DNA of 64,000 nt from Capitella teleta. Taxonomy: Eukaryota > Annelida > Polychaeta > Capitellidae. Location: the NCBI GenBank assembly GCA_000328365.1, contig KB305236.1:20392-84391 (forward strand), given 5' to 3'. Shown here in pieces: positions 33,511-46,711 of this stretch (positions within the stretch are counted from its first letter, which is position 1; the number at the start of each line of letters is the position of its first letter). The position numbers were made by a program, and so were the translations under genes. The notes beneath the pieces are model-generated. The model ran no database searches and was not told the DNA's origin. It worked only from the letters and a program-made list of their open reading frames with translations.

Positions 33511-35479
33511 ATAGATCGGCATTCTGCGAATTCTGCTTACGTATCAGCATTTAAGTTTTGTTTTCCATGTGCGGGTTTTGAGAATCTCGGGGAATTTTGT
33601 ACCATCGTTTCCTTATGCATTCTACAAAGTTAGCTTGACTACTTCAGCGTGTTTCTCCAACAAATGACATGACATGACAAATGACATGACAAATGACATG
33701 ACTAATGCATCATTTTCCGCCTTTGACGAATTGTGACACAGACGAATATTTGATCCCCCGAGGAGTTGGTAATGTTTATTATTCCTTCGAATTTAGTTCT
33801 TTATTTGCTTATTTAATGAAACTCTCAGAGGCATTTGAGGATCAAAGAGAATGCATGCATCATATAGATGCATCACAATATGGCAAAATTCTCTCTCTGG
33901 GGTTTTGTCGTCTGAACCTCTCAAAAGAGATTCAGCATATTCGTTCACAGCTGGCCTCCTTTACTTATGCCTGCAATAATATATTTCAGTTCTTTGTTTT
34001 CAACGAAACCAATAGGCTTTGTTAAACATACTCAGAGAATGCTTTCACCTCAGTATTGGACCATACAGTAATTAAATACCTCACGAATCTAACATAGTTG
34101 ATTGATTGGCTGTCAATATCAATCTTTTCAATTGAATTGTGACGATAGATTTAATCTAATTTGCTTCATTAGGACCCAGTCGGTACCCATCACCCAGACC
34201 CCGATTCTATCTGCAGGTTGCTCAGCCGGATGTTACATAATTGATCGATATTCGCGTGTGAGTAATCAATTTTGCTTTTATATTTGGGGAAGAGGAACGC
34301 TGCTCTTTAGCGGGAAGGCCATTGTGTAATCTCGTTACCTTACACAATTTTTTAGCCTTCCAATAATTTATATCAGTAAAGACATAAGAAAAATAAATTG
34401 TTTTGACCATTGGAAATCATGGGTTACCATAACCCTCATCGGTGATACATTCCAAGTGTGCAAATGCCGATGTTTCGTTTGATTCAATCTATTGGAGAAT
34501 GAATGTTCCAATATAACATTGATTGCTCACTACAACAAATTTCAATGGTTATTGCTGACTTTTATGTTTTCATTCACATTTTCTTCATATTTCTTTTAAA
34601 TTCAGTTGCTCAATATGCTGTTTTTTTTATTGTAAAATTGATAAGAAATGTTTGATGAGTTTTGTAGCATAATTAAGATAAAATCATAATAAGGAAGAAT
34701 AGATCGAACGGCCATGTCGCTTTCACGCTAGTCTCACATTTTTTTTTCACGTTTTTCAGACCGAGTTCTCGCCCATGGATTCGAGGGTCATATGGTCCTG
34801 GAGACCATATGGCCATGCTATCTTTAGTCAGTCTCTAACCAGATATATAGGAAACCAATATTTGTTAGTGAGGACTAATATATTGCACTCGTTTGTTCCA
34901 AGTGCTTGTGCGATATGTCCCGAAAACTCGTCATATGCCAACTTATAGGCCACATAGGAACCCCTAATAGATATTATATAGAATTATACAAGCATTTTGC
35001 ACAATGCACATCATAAAATGATCTGCTCGTATATATATAATTAGGATCCAGCATAATATTAGAAAAGACGAGGAGTTGATCTGGAGCCATACACATTGTG
35101 AATGCAATTAAGCACCCCGGCTGCCTCCACGACCAACTTCATGAATTGCTAATTCTGACCCTCACCACTCCTACACTCTCCTCTCCCACGATTCCCGATC
35201 CCCAATCAAGGCATCGGAGCATGGTCGATCGGACAGCATGGTCTTGTATCGTGAGATCTTCTTTTGTCAGTCCGTGATTGCGTAGACAGCTGATGTGGCT
35301 TTTGAATGGCGTCGTCAATTGCATTTCCTTCGCATTGATTTCTATTTCAAAGTCCAGACTCTGTTGCTCAGAAGTCGGCTCTATAGGCGGAGGAAATGCA
35401 ATTCGATGCTCCCCCTTTTGGGGTTTTACTTAAAGGGCCACCATGTCCGGAGCCTTCTCTGGGGGACCATTTGCAGATA

Positions 35480-35860
35480 AATTTATGTTGCTTCCGGGGC
35501 AATAGACCAGTCTGAGAACAGGTGAACGAAACGTAATTTTCCCTGAGTTCTTTTTCTCTTATTGAGATGTCAAAGTAGAGTGTTAACACCATCGGCATAG
35601 TCACAGAGAGTCGTATGTAGGCCGAACAACCTCATGTGGAGTGGAGGCCTGTTATATAAAACATATATGATGATATATGGTGATGATAAAGAGCTCTAAT
35701 GAAGAGTATAGCTCAGTGCGTTTCCATTGTTGCAATGTTAGCATGCTGTGCATCTGTTGGCCCCACACTTATTCACTGAACGTATTCATTCTCCGTCGTG
35801 ATTTGGTCTCAGCGGGTTAACACTGTGTCCCCTAATCCAGCCCTGCAGCACTCAATGATC
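35480..35860 (+). repeat. Array block D, copy 1
   Basis: Two parts match 41085-41440: one around ATAGACCAG..GAACA near 35505, and one around GTGATTTGGTCTC..GGGTTAACTCTGTGTC-like sequence near 35800. Confidence 0.65.
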
Positions 35861-36140
35861 ACAAAGGTTGGGTCATTATGGTGGGGCTATACCGCATTTC
35901 CATGCACTAAATGGGGCTTTGTTCCATATTAAATTGATATTAATGCAACTTTAGTTCCATAGACTCATGTTCCATTAATCACAAAACCAGCTAGAGTAAC
36001 ATCGTCATCTAAAATCATAATTGATAATATTTTTAAAATAACATGAAAGAAGAATGAAGTGTCCTCATTAACGCATATGTATATGTATAATATCGACTTA
36101 TATAAAGTCATATTACGCTTTATCTAATGTTTGTTCAACT

Positions 36141-36206
36141 TAGTACAGTGCCAAGGTCATCGGCTCGCACGCGAGCATCCCGGGTTCGATTCCCTCTCAA
36201 GACAAT
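36141..36206 (+). mobile_element. tRNA-like sequence, probable SINE head
   Basis: A B-box-like GGGTTCGATTCCC at 36182-36194 follows a small stem GCTCG/CGAGC in the anticodon-arm position and a D-arm-like stretch. No full cloverleaf closes, so a tRNA gene is unlikely. Confidence 0.4.
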
Positions 36207-37639
36207 TTAACTGTGAATATTTTAAATTATTTTATTCTTGAATGTTTTTATATTCTTAATATTCCACATCATTTCTGATTTTTTATAGAGAAGTCCATAT
36301 TTTGATATGGAATTTTCGTGTTTCACAATTCATGTCTCAGAGAGCGTACGTACTACATATGAGAAAAAAAATACCACTAATGGAAAAAACGAGGTTCTCC
36401 TGGAGCCAATGATATAAATAAAACATGTGTGCGGAGCGGTTAATTGCTGAGTAGTAAGGAAAAACAGAGCGATGGGTCATTTTCGAAATCAAAATCCGTG
36501 CCGACAATAGAATATTTGCATTACTAAAATGGAGCGTACTGATTGGTCAGGCCCCCTCTGACGTCATCACTCGTTTCAACAGAGGCCTCGGGAGGGAGCA
36601 AAATTTCTCGGGTCATAACGCCTTCATGAAAAGAGCGTTATGACTTGGGATGATAATTTCATCGGCAATCGATTCACGAAACACCAACTAATGCCCCTAT
36701 AGGGATCCCCAGAGGCTCAATTTAACACGTCCGGGGCCCTTTAAAGAATAGGGCCTACGTACATTGGCATGTGCATTATATAAGGGTATATCAGGTTTTG
36801 CAAATTCGATATTGTTATAATTATAATAATAGCCGCATGTTAATAAATGTAGACTGATTGAAACTTAACTTAAGTTTGCTGCGCTCTATATGCAGCGTTA
36901 GGATTTGTTCTTAAAGCGCGATAAGAAAACGTCGCTCGTTACCATAGCAACAATATGTTATAAAATGAAGGATTGAGGATTTTGACGAGGAACACGTATG
37001 ATTTATAATTTTAATTACGCCACCAATAATTATGAAAACCTAAAATATTGACACCATTGAGTGAGGAATATAATGAATTTTCCCACTTTGTATATATAGG
37101 ACTTGCAGGATGAAATTTATAGGACTTGCCCAATGAAATTCTCAGAGGTGAAATAAATGCTTTAAAAAAATCAACATTTTTTCGTTTCCTCACCTCTTTA
37201 AACTATAAAAAGAGTAGAAGTCGCAATAATAACGTTAAAGATGCTGCGTTAAATGTGAAATAAATCAAAATTTTCATTTATTTGTGCTCTTTCTGAAACT
37301 AGAATCATAACCCACAGTCTTCAAGGTCCGGAGTACTGGCCATTTTTAAGTTTTGCCCAGGCAACCAATGAGACTGAACTCCGAGCATTTGATCTCGAAT
37401 AACGCCGAATTTAGCGCAGATACAAAATTAGGCACAAACATATATTTTCATTGTGTGACCAGAATTGGTATCATTCAGCTGCATGTTGACCAACATTGTA
37501 GTTGTGAAACATGTAAATCGACGAGCCTGAAGTAGAAATGAAGAGCAGTGCGGGTGGTATGAATGATATTGATCCTCCACAGTCAAAATATAATGATAAT
37601 CTTTTATATATATATACTGGGCATTCATGTCAGGGGAGA

Positions 37640-37870
37640 CATTGCATCTAGAAAGACCATAAGCTGAGTGAAGGTATCCGCTGAACTGGGCCAACCACAA
37701 TTGCGTGAATTGTGGCCGCATTTGTGTGAACCCATTGCAGCTTCAACCTTCGCTGAACAAAACACATTCTCTGTGAGATTGTGTTTGCGGTGAGAAATCA
37801 TTCCGCCTCCTTCTCCGGGGCAATATGGTTGGCCCCTGAGAATACGTAAAGATGACCAGGACCTGTCGCA
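37640..37870 (+). repeat. Array block iv, copy 1
   Basis: Matches 63020-63190 in inverted orientation at high identity (about 95% by eye over the first 110 bp). It matches 47255-47400 and the inverted 56800-56950 more weakly. Confidence 0.75.
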
Positions 37871-38189
37871 TTTATGGAAAGAGCAAAAATGGTGGGACAA
37901 TTTGAGATTATTAAATTACAGGACCGAGATCTGTTGACACCAAGTTACCTTGAAACATGTCAAACTATCAATTGAATAGAGGAAAAAATCCAGACTGACT
38001 GAACATTTGGTCATTTGGTCATTTGGTCTGCAGTCATTGCTAGTCTTGATTGAACAACGCGTTGAATTTTAGAGACCACGTGATCAATCATTTCCCGATT
38101 TGCATCCTCTTGTTCCCTTCTCCATGGTCGTCAATCTAACCCTACCTCATACCACCCACCCACAATAAGCACGCTCATTCATCCAATGA

Positions 38190-38330
38190 CCTTTCCTGTC
38201 TCTCTCAGGTGATGGATTCATGTCAGCCAAGCGACCTGTTGCTCAGCAAGACAACAGATCCTCTTAATCTCCCACGAAATTGCGAGAGCTTCCAGACGAA
38301 TTAATTGATGACCAGCGTCACCTCTGAAGC
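38190..38330 (+). repeat. Array block ii, copy 1
   Basis: Shares CCTTTC..GGTGATGGATTCAT and the AGATCCTCTTAATC region with 42060-42195 (direct) and with 56060-56185 and 62025-62140 (inverted). Confidence 0.75.
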
Positions 38331-38589
38331 CAACATATGCCACTTGTCTTCTGGTTTGTGGTTTCCATGCTTCTCTTGTAGATTTATTGTTGAATAACAA
38401 TGCTGCTTGTTCTACACACTCACAGCAGATGCTTTTTTTTAGCAAAACATGCGTCGGTCTGAAGCGTCAAGAATACAAAGATGACTGTCCATAGTGCTGC
38501 GGTAATTCTCGTTGTACTTTTTAAAGACTGTTTAAGATCTTTTTGCCCGCTAGACCAGAATGCAATGAACGTATATGTTAGCTAAACAA

Positions 38590-38880
38590 TTTTCTCATAA
38601 AACACAAAAAAATTCAGCATAAAAATATCCATGTCATAAAAGGCTAAGATGGACGTTTTCTGTGTGAAGGCAATCTCACGTGTGAATGGAACACTTGTTT
38701 GCACAGCTATGCTGCCATTTGAATCGGAATCTCTCTTGCTCATAGCCATGAGCTTTTTCCAGGATTGCTCATTGCGTCGAATTCGATGTCTTTGGGTTTG
38801 TCTAATGTTTCCCTTTTGTAAACTTCTCTCATTGTTCGGCCATCTGATTGCATATGGTGAAACATTTCCGCAATTCGCGC
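38590..38880 (+). repeat. Array block i, copy 1
   Basis: Best-conserved block. Copies at 42480-42690 (+), 48340-48490 (+, diverged), 55480-55668 (-) and 61400-61660 (-). The left edge, including AAAATATCCATG, is shared with the 61.6 kb copy. An open frame beginning MDV/CVKAISRVNG crosses three copies but is broken or absent in the others. Confidence 0.8.
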
Positions 38881-39269
38881 GAACGATTCAGGATATTTAA
38901 TTTTCATATTTAATTTTCATTTTAGATTTTTTTTTTTTTTTTCATTTTTTCATTTTTTTTGTTTTTTTTTGCTTCCAATTGTCTAGGCTCCAGGTTGGCC
39001 CAACCGTTGAACAAAGGTGTAACTTTAGTTGCTGAATCTCTTGGCATGCAATGTGCGAAAACTAATTTCCAACGATTGGTTGACATTAGTTTATTATGAA
39101 CAGCACGACACCTAATTGGTACATGAAACATCATAACAGTGCCCAAAATTCCACAATTATTCATTCATCAATTGCTGCATGTATCTCATGTGAATAATGT
39201 AACCGATATATCCATGTTTATTGCATGCGGTCCCATCTCCTGCGAACACAAACAGGTGGTTTACTCGGA

Positions 39270-39470
39270 CAGTTTTTTTGCAAACATAGAAGTCACAGCT
39301 GTCCGTTTGTCTGTCTACAATTTCCGCTTGGGACACAAGAACGGCGCATTGCTCTGTTTTCCATCAGCACTGTCGCCTCCAGACCGGACAACGGATGCAA
39401 TTACCCATGAATGTGAGCGGAATGAAATGTCCCAAGGCATTTGCCATGAATGTGAAATATGTCTCTCGCT
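39270..39470 (+). repeat. Array block iii, copy 1
   Basis: Shares CTACAATTTCCGCTTGGGAC and the following CATTGCTCTGTTTTCCATCA with 48855-48985 (+) and with 54800-55005 (-); 60925-61030 (-) is shorter. Confidence 0.8.
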
Positions 39471-40254
39471 GCTCTTACATGCTTTGAAATTTAATAGTCT
39501 ATGATGTTGTGATTGTCTGAATTAAAGCAATAACAGACGTCTGAATATATCCGCCTATCCTCCATTTGTTCTTGTAGCTATAACTACACAGGCAATATAC
39601 GCCCTGCAATAACTTTTGAAAACCCACTCAACAAAGGATGATACTTCACAGTTAATAGTTCATAATTCATAGTTCATATATTCTTTTTATTTTATTTTCA
39701 TTTATATATTATTTTCATGTGATGTTTTCTATTGCTATGGCAATGGTTTAAAAACAGCTTTTGCTTTAGTAAAACTCCAACTCGATACACAATAAGCATT
39801 TAAAAATTCTCCACATCCGAGTGGTCATAACAATCATACGGGTCTCTTCCTCTCTCTAATAATTTTGACGGGCGTTACGTCATTTTAATATTTGTAACGT
39901 TGTATATAAAGTTGCATATCACAACACACGTGCTTAGGGATTCCGTGACATAACAACTTTCCACCCCATGGAAACTATAATCATGCATGAAACCACCTCA
40001 ACCTGCTCAACTGACAAATCTTGGGATGAAATCGTTTCAAAAGGCAGACACGAAATCGTATAGACAATTTCACAAGAACTCCTTTGGGACCGATTTTCAT
40101 GGATTGCCTAGGACGTCCCCTTTCGTGCCAATATATTGCAGATGCCTTGAAGACAACCAAATTTCATAATTAGTTTGCATATCATGCACTGTGAACTTCA
40201 TACACAGATGTGTACAACACTCTTTGTTGTCACAGGTCCAAGTGAGCTTTGACT

Positions 40255-40560
40255 AGCAAACGCAGTCATAATGCCATGTCATCTTTCATTAGGACGGACG
40301 TGTATCCCCAAAGGAAGCCTTGATCGTTGGTCACCATGATTGCCAGCGTTGCCGCGTAATAAAACGGAGAAATGTCTGCCTTCTGCTGAACACAAAGGAA
40401 GATGAGGATGGAATGAATTCCGCGTGCATGTTTCATGAGTTTCATAGAAAGCAATCATAAAGCATTGTACATGGTACTTCGAGGCAATTCTGAGTATAAA
40501 CACGCTTTGCTTCACTGACTCAAAACAAGCGTGCTTGTCTTTGCAAATGAAAACCCTTGA
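40255..40560 (+). repeat. Array blocks B and A, copy 2
   Basis: Starts with a short B-like part (GGACGTGTATCCCCAAAG) and continues into A, which matches 33265-33510. Confidence 0.7.
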
Positions 40561-41084
40561 TTATGCAATGGTGAAAAAATCTGAATTAAGCAAAACCTGC
40601 TTGGAAGACCCTGCATTGTTCTGGAGTTCCATACACGAATTTAAAATTTATGAGAATCTCAGAAAATACACAAATATTCAGCCATCGTAGCCCAAGTCAC
40701 CGCGACAATCAAGTGCGGTCAATTCGTCAATTCGTGACTGTTATCTCGGGACGTTGAGTAGCAACTCATTTGGCATGGCCACCTGACTAATAAACCGCCT
40801 CTGTCTGTGTGCAGTAAAATTAAGGTCCCAAGTCTCGAATGGTCCAATCAAGGCAGACTTGATGAGTGTGAACTGAATGGCTGTGAAAATTTGCTGAGAC
40901 TCAGCCCAGCTGTATGTGGCAGGGCGGGCGATGTGCTATATGTGATGCATTTGCATAATCAGGCACCTGGATTTCGATCGGCATTCAGCGATTGCATTTA
41001 GTTTGAATTGATTTTCATTCGGAAAAGAAATTACAATTTGATTAATTTAAAGGAATACCCCATCCAGTATCCTATCTTGAAGAA

Positions 41085-41440
41085 CATCTGCATCTACAAC
41101 CTTCCGTTTCTTTTGGGGCTATAGACCAGCCTCGGAACAAGTGATCGAAAACATTACTCCTCTCAAATTCTTCCTCTATTTCCAACTTCAAACACGCTAA
41201 CGTTTTATGCTAACTGTTCCTTTATAAGTGAAGTCCAAGGAGGTTTCGCACTCAGATCGAATGACCTCGTTTTGAAAGTGTCTAAGTGAGTTTTCTCTGT
41301 TGCTTTGTCCGCGTGCAATGAATGCTTTGATTCTCCACACTTTCGCTGATTGGATTCCTTCTCCGCCGTGATTTGGTCTCGGTGGGTTAACTCTGTGTCT
41401 GCTAATCGAGCCCTGAGCACCGAGCAGTTTACCCCATTGT
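41085..41440 (+). repeat. Array block D, copy 2
   Basis: Matches 35480-35860 in the same order and orientation. Confidence 0.65.
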
Positions 41441-42059
41441 TGATTAGTAGGTCTTCCTACTTGCAAGTTATATTTCTTCTGCCTTTCCATATTCCATTAT
41501 CTATGCTCTATTATGTGCATATAATCCACCGAAGTAACTTGTTTTAATAGTCATGATCTGACACCTCTTAAGGTTTGACACCCAGTGCCTCACACCAGTC
41601 GCCATCCCGTGCCTTGATGTATAATGTAAGGGCGATCCAGGGAGGTTTATGGGTCAAGACTGCAGAGTGGTCACAGCTGCAACATGTGGCGAGTTATGGG
41701 ATTAATGCAGCACTATAGCACAAATTCATGAACGAAGAGTATGAGCAGGGTTATGGTGCATATCAAGTTGAAATATCATAGAAACCTAAGCAACATACAA
41801 GGGGAGAAATGTATCTGGTTATAGAATGCATGCAATGTTTTGACAATTTATAAACTAATTTGAAAATGACCGGGGTTTTAAGTGATGTTTCACTGACCTT
41901 GAACATCAATGCAGATCGGACCTGGATATCAAACGTAAACCTTATTGCATACACACAATATGTCACCAAATCCGACCTTCATCCTAAAATCCAGGGATTG
42001 TTCTTTTTATTACCGAGTTGCCCCGAGTCAACCCAGAAATAGGGTCTGCTCATTTTGCC

Positions 42060-42195
42060 GGTGACCTTTCATGTCTTCGCAGGTGATGGATTCATTTCAG
42101 CCGCTGGTCCTGCTGCTTTGCCAGCAAATGGATCCTCTTAATCCCACGTGAAATTGCAAGAGGTTTTCAGACGAATCAATCTATGACCTTTGCAG
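42060..42195 (+). repeat. Array block ii, copy 2
   Basis: Matches 38190-38330 over about 130 bp, with the next block (i) following at about 300 bp as in copy 1. Confidence 0.75.
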
Positions 42196-42479
42196 CCAAA
42201 GGATATCAACATTATTCAAACCATTTTCAAAAGAGTCTTCTTTTATTTTCTGGCTAGGTATTTATTGATTGAGTAGGTATTGGGCCTGGTATTGTATATT
42301 AATTGGTTTCAGCTACAATTAGCACATAAAGAAAGGTTTCACCATGCAGGTATTGATGGAAAATTCAAATTATGAAACAACCCTTGTGGACTGCCGAACG
42401 GTCCACTGGTTCACCTAATGGATTTGACCATGGGGTAGACGAAAGCTGTCAAGGATATAATTAGGCCTATCATTAAAAG

Positions 42480-42690
42480 CATGATGGACGTTGTCTGTGT
42501 GAAGGCAATCTCACGTGTGAATGGAGCACTTGTTTGCCCAGCGATGCTGCCATTTGCATCGGAATCTCTTTTGGTCGCCATGAGCTATTTCCAGGATTGC
42601 TCATTGCGTCGATTTCGATGTCTTTGGATTTGTCTAATGTTTCCCTTTTGTAAAATTCTTTCATCGTTTGGTCATCTGATTGCATCGTGT
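42480..42690 (+). repeat. Array block i, copy 2
   Basis: Close match to 38649-38850 and to the inverted 55480-55668. The expected block iii does not follow; instead a TG repeat and an assembly gap come next. Confidence 0.8.
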
Positions 42691-42943
42691 GAATGATAGC
42701 TCAAAGCAACTCTTAGAAAGGAAATCAAGCCACCAACAGCTTTGGTGCATCGAAAGTTTGATAATATGTCCCGCATCATCGACAGCATGATGAGGTTTCT
42801 ACTCCCCATCCCAATCCTCTTTGGTGTTATGAATTACGAAGCAACCTGCTCTAATACTGATGGATAAAGGATGCTTAATACCATTGACAGCAATACTTGG
42901 TGCGGATCTCATGATTGAAGAACTAACTTATGTATTCTCTCAA

Positions 42944-43116
<173 letters not shown>

Positions 43117-43166
43117 NNNNNNNNNNNNNNNNNNNNNNNNNNNNNNNNNNNNNNNNNNNNNNNNNN
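43117..43166. other. Assembly gap of 50 N
   Basis: Unknown bases between the TG repeat and unique sequence. A round number of N is usually a placeholder, so real missing length may differ. Confidence 0.97.
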
Positions 43167-43304
43167 ATGATAAAGACACATTTTACGTATTAGTCGGTAT
43201 CCAGATGAGACAGATTTTGGTTACAATGCATGTGGTATGCCCATGGCGCCGGTACAAGTATCTACGACTAGTGTCTGCGCTATTGCCATGTTAGTCATGT
43301 AGTC

Positions 43305-43440
43305 TATTGTCATTGGTCCAGTGAGCATTGTCCATCACTTGGCCATCAACTTCATGTTAGCTTTGATAAGAACCGACCTGAGTCCCCAAGGAGCTTTTAG
43401 TGAAGGTCAACAGGATGTTGTTGTTTTGGGTCGTGACCGC
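43305..43440 (+). repeat. Array block B, diverged copy
   Basis: Shares GGTCCAGTGAGCA..TGTCCATCACTTG and a CCCCAAGG..GGTCAACAGG stretch with 44125-44350. Confidence 0.55.
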
Positions 43441-43659
43441 GTAATCATTTCATAAAGTTGATAAACACAGAACGTATGATACATGAAGATTGTTTGATAC
43501 AAATATAACATTGGTGATACAAATAGGATAAGGGTTATGGTCTTAGGCTTTTAAGTTTAAAGGGTAATCAATATAATTATAACCCTGCATAAATTCATCT
43601 ATAAAGGATTCCTAAGTTTTCCTTTCATTTTATATACATACAATTTTCTCCTTTGATGC

Positions 43660-43900
43660 AGCATAACTTCCAATGCCCCCTTTTCTCTCCCTCCTATTCC
43701 CATCGCCTGTCCGCCTACCATTCCCCATCCTTTCTCGTCGTGTAACGTGATGCTAGACCACCCGGATCTGCACGAAGAGTGGCTGTCTCTTGAGACTAGT
43801 CTGACTCAATAAGTCAGTTAATTCAATGATGCCCATCGAAGATGAAAATCAAATTACGGAAACCTCAACTGTGGATGAAGATCTTGATTCTTCAGGGACC
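43660..43900 (+). repeat. Array block C, copy 1
   Basis: Pyrimidine-rich start, then AATGATGCCCAT..GATGA and ATTACGGAAACCTCA-like sequence. Matches 50660-50870 (direct) and 59690-59790 (inverted). Confidence 0.65.
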
Positions 43901-44124
43901 TGCTGCTAGATGTAGATTAACCACAGCCTGCAATATGTTCTCTGATACATAATACCGGATTATGCACAGCCGCTTAATGCGTATGATCTTGGAAAATTAA
44001 GTTGGGGCTCATTTTCGAGGGATATAAAAATGTGAATTTATCTCCATACCAAACAACCCTGGACACTCTTAGGCTAATTTTCAATTGCAGATGGACGCTT
44101 AAAAAGACACACGAGCCCTTTCCA

Positions 44125-44350
44125 TGCAGCTAATAAGCCACTGGTCCAGTGAGCAGTGTCCATCACTTGACCAGCAGCCGCAACCAAAGCATGCAATCCT
44201 TCATATAGACCGACGTGAATCCCCAAAGACCTCAATGCGATGGTCAACAGGCTGCCCATTCGGCTGCAACGACCTTTTGAGGAGAATTGTGGGATTGAGG
44301 TTTCCAGGAATTGCCCACCAGGATCAATATTCGTCCATCCAAACAATCCG
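44125..44350 (+). repeat. Array block B, main copy
   Basis: Matches parts of 43305-43440 and 40255-40310. 58815-58930 carries a similar start in the same + orientation although its neighbours there are inverted. Confidence 0.6.
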
Positions 44351-45280
44351 CAAAAACGTTATGACAAAGACAACAATGACAAAAACAAGAGATAAGTAGC
44401 TTCACTTTGATGGCTTAAAAAAACGAACCATCACTTTGCCAGGCACAGACTTATGCCGCAGTAAAGTCATTTTGGATGCTTCACAAAAGACACAATTATG
44501 TGAGTTGTCCCACAGTAAAATCTAATTTAGTGGCACCGGAAACCTGCTCCAGAGAACAGTGCACTCCAGTTAAAGTAAACGAAATTTGCATTTGATGCCA
44601 GTGCCATTTCCTCCCGGACAGCTTCATGGCCCAGAGCGGCATTAGACAATTGCTCAACGCTCGTACTCCAACGGTAAACTAAACTGGAGGTACATCTGGG
44701 ATTGCAAAGTGCTTTGTTGTTCAGTGCATTTGCTTTGACCATAAACTAATAGTCATGAAAGCACTCGCCAGCTCTTACCTCATTATTTGTATCCGATTGA
44801 TTTAATAATTTCGCTTCCTTTTTAACTTTCGTATCAAATATCAATATCGATTTGATTGCAAACATTAATTAATTCTCAAAACTTCAGTAGAAATTTCCAT
44901 GCAACTTTTTTTCTGGCCTAAACTGAGTAAAAAATAATGAAAACTTATTCGAGCATCTAGCTAATGCTTACATGTATAATTATATACTAGTACACATAGA
45001 AGGATTACCATAAACATAATTGGAAGATTATCATAAATATTACAAGACCTGCATTTATCAAATAAATATAATTATTGTATAAATTTCTGTAGGGAATAAT
45101 TGACCATGGTTAGACTTTTTACATGTTTAATCGATTGTATTTTTATGCTATTTTTATTATTATATCGCAAGGACCTCTCATGTCATCAATCGAATAAACG
45201 CTGAATTTAATTGGTCATGCCATAAAGTTAATCCATGTCTTTGAATCCTCGTTACCCAACGTACCAATGAGGAGCAGCAA

Positions 45281-45345
45281 TTAGCTTAGTCGCCTGATTG
45301 CAATCCTTAGGTGACCGTAGAAGTCGAAGTCCCGGGACCAGGGGC
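45281..45345 (+). mobile_element. tRNA-like SINE fragment
   Basis: A-box-like TTAGCTTAGTCGCCTGATTG, then CAATCC and AGTCCCGGGACC. This parallels part of the SINE relic at 28981-29078 but has a poor B box. Confidence 0.35.
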
Positions 45346-45559
45346 ATTTTGATTGTGCGTTATAACTCTTCGGTGCAGAGCCCAACTATGTGACGAACCA
45401 GTGCACTGTTTACTGTTGCCTGTATCGAAGTATACAGGATAAATTAACCTTGGGATTTATCGATATAATAACAGAGAGAAACCCTAATATCCAGACTTTT
45501 GTTTTGAATCCGAAATGCTCATTATTATTAGATTGGATGGAGAACAAACAATCATGCTC

Positions 45560-45960
45560 TGCCAACACGCCAATGCCTCCATGGCTCTAACAAGGATCTC
45601 TGTGTGCTGACCATTCCTTCATTCCTTCTCATCCAACATGAGCCCCTGATTTCTCCGTTGATCGATGTCGCATAAGAGGCTCATTCCGTGCGGCCTCAAG
45701 GACGCTGATTTCTTTTGATGTTTTCTTGGAATGATCTGGTTTCATATCGTGGCTTATTAGTTGCTGACAAACTTTTATTGATAGATTTCACATCACAGGT
45801 GCAAACGGCGCAGAGCACAGAACATTATTGGGAATTGATTCCCTGAAGCCATACTTCGGTGAACATCCATGGAAGCAGCATGTTTTACGCAGATCAGTTT
45901 TATATGAGATCGATTAATAACATAATAGATCAGAGGAAATTCTTATGAGCAATTCATTGA
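45560..45960 (+). repeat. Array block E, copy 1
   Basis: Matches 52085-52500 (direct) and 57780-58210 (inverted), including CAAGGACGCTGATTTC and the ATAATAGATCAGAG stretch. A shorter E piece is at 49930-50080. Confidence 0.7.
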
Positions 45961-46031
45961 AGATGAGATCAACGTGATACTTGATTTATTACTGGTAAAT
46001 GTAATATTGCAGTGTCGTGAGTTAAATCATA

Positions 46032-46115
46032 CAGTTGACCCTCAATAATCCGACCACTTTCGTTCCCAGTGATTCTGGTCGGATTAATGAGGGAGCCGGA
46101 TTAAAAAATTCGCCT
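46032..46115 (+). mobile_element. End of a pogo/Tigger-like DNA transposon (MITE)
   Basis: A TA dinucleotide precedes CAGTTGACCCTCAATAATCC. Subterminal TAATCCGAC / GTCGGATTAAT motifs then repeat in opposite directions, as is typical of pogo/Tigger ends. No matching second end was found, so it is one-sided or decayed. It is absent from the equivalent place in the 52 kb copy of block E. Confidence 0.45.
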
Positions 46116-46189
46116 CAGCGGGGGTCCCTTTGGGGTCACTATGCGGTGTAGTATCTGGGTGATATAAAATTAATAAAACACATTTATTT

Positions 46190-46305
46190 CTCGTTTCATT
46201 TCACAGGGAGTTCTAATGAGCAATTCATTTAAGATGAGAGCGAGGTGGTATTTGATTAATTTCTGGTGTAACGTAATATTGAGGTGTGGTGAGATATTTA
46301 TGGTT
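46190..46305 (+). repeat. Local 115-bp direct duplication within block E
   Basis: Resembles 45920-46030 (shared ATGAGCAATTCATT..AAGATGAGA and GTAATATTG..GTG). The two parts flank the transposon end, which suggests a duplication before or around its insertion. Confidence 0.55.
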
Positions 46306-46711
46306 GACATGGTTGTTACAAATTAAAGGCAGTTATTTATTTATTAATGAAGTAGGCCAAAAGGCATTTATTTAACCTGTTCGGCAACCCTTGCGGACAG
46401 AGACCAGGAGGCCAGTGGATTTAATGATCCACCATGCTGACCAATAAACATGGAATTCGCACATAATTAAACTACAATAAGGAGATTTCGGATGAGAAAA
46501 CTGGTGGCTAGAGGTTCAATCGTTCTGGCTACTCTACTAACGTGTAAGTCACGTAAATGCTTTACCATGGCAATATACCTTGGTACATATATATATATTA
46601 TTATAGAGACATATTCATGCAGGTTGTCAGTTATATTTCCAAACAAGACTACTAGTATACTAATTCTTTCCCAAAACCATCGGACGTGCTTGATACAACA
46701 TAATAATTATA

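Noticed and set aside
42484-42696. Open frame MDVVCVKAISRVNG seen in three places as a possible conserved gene
   Set aside because: It recurs because the DNA block recurs. Other copies of block i break or lose the frame, and no domain is recognisable.
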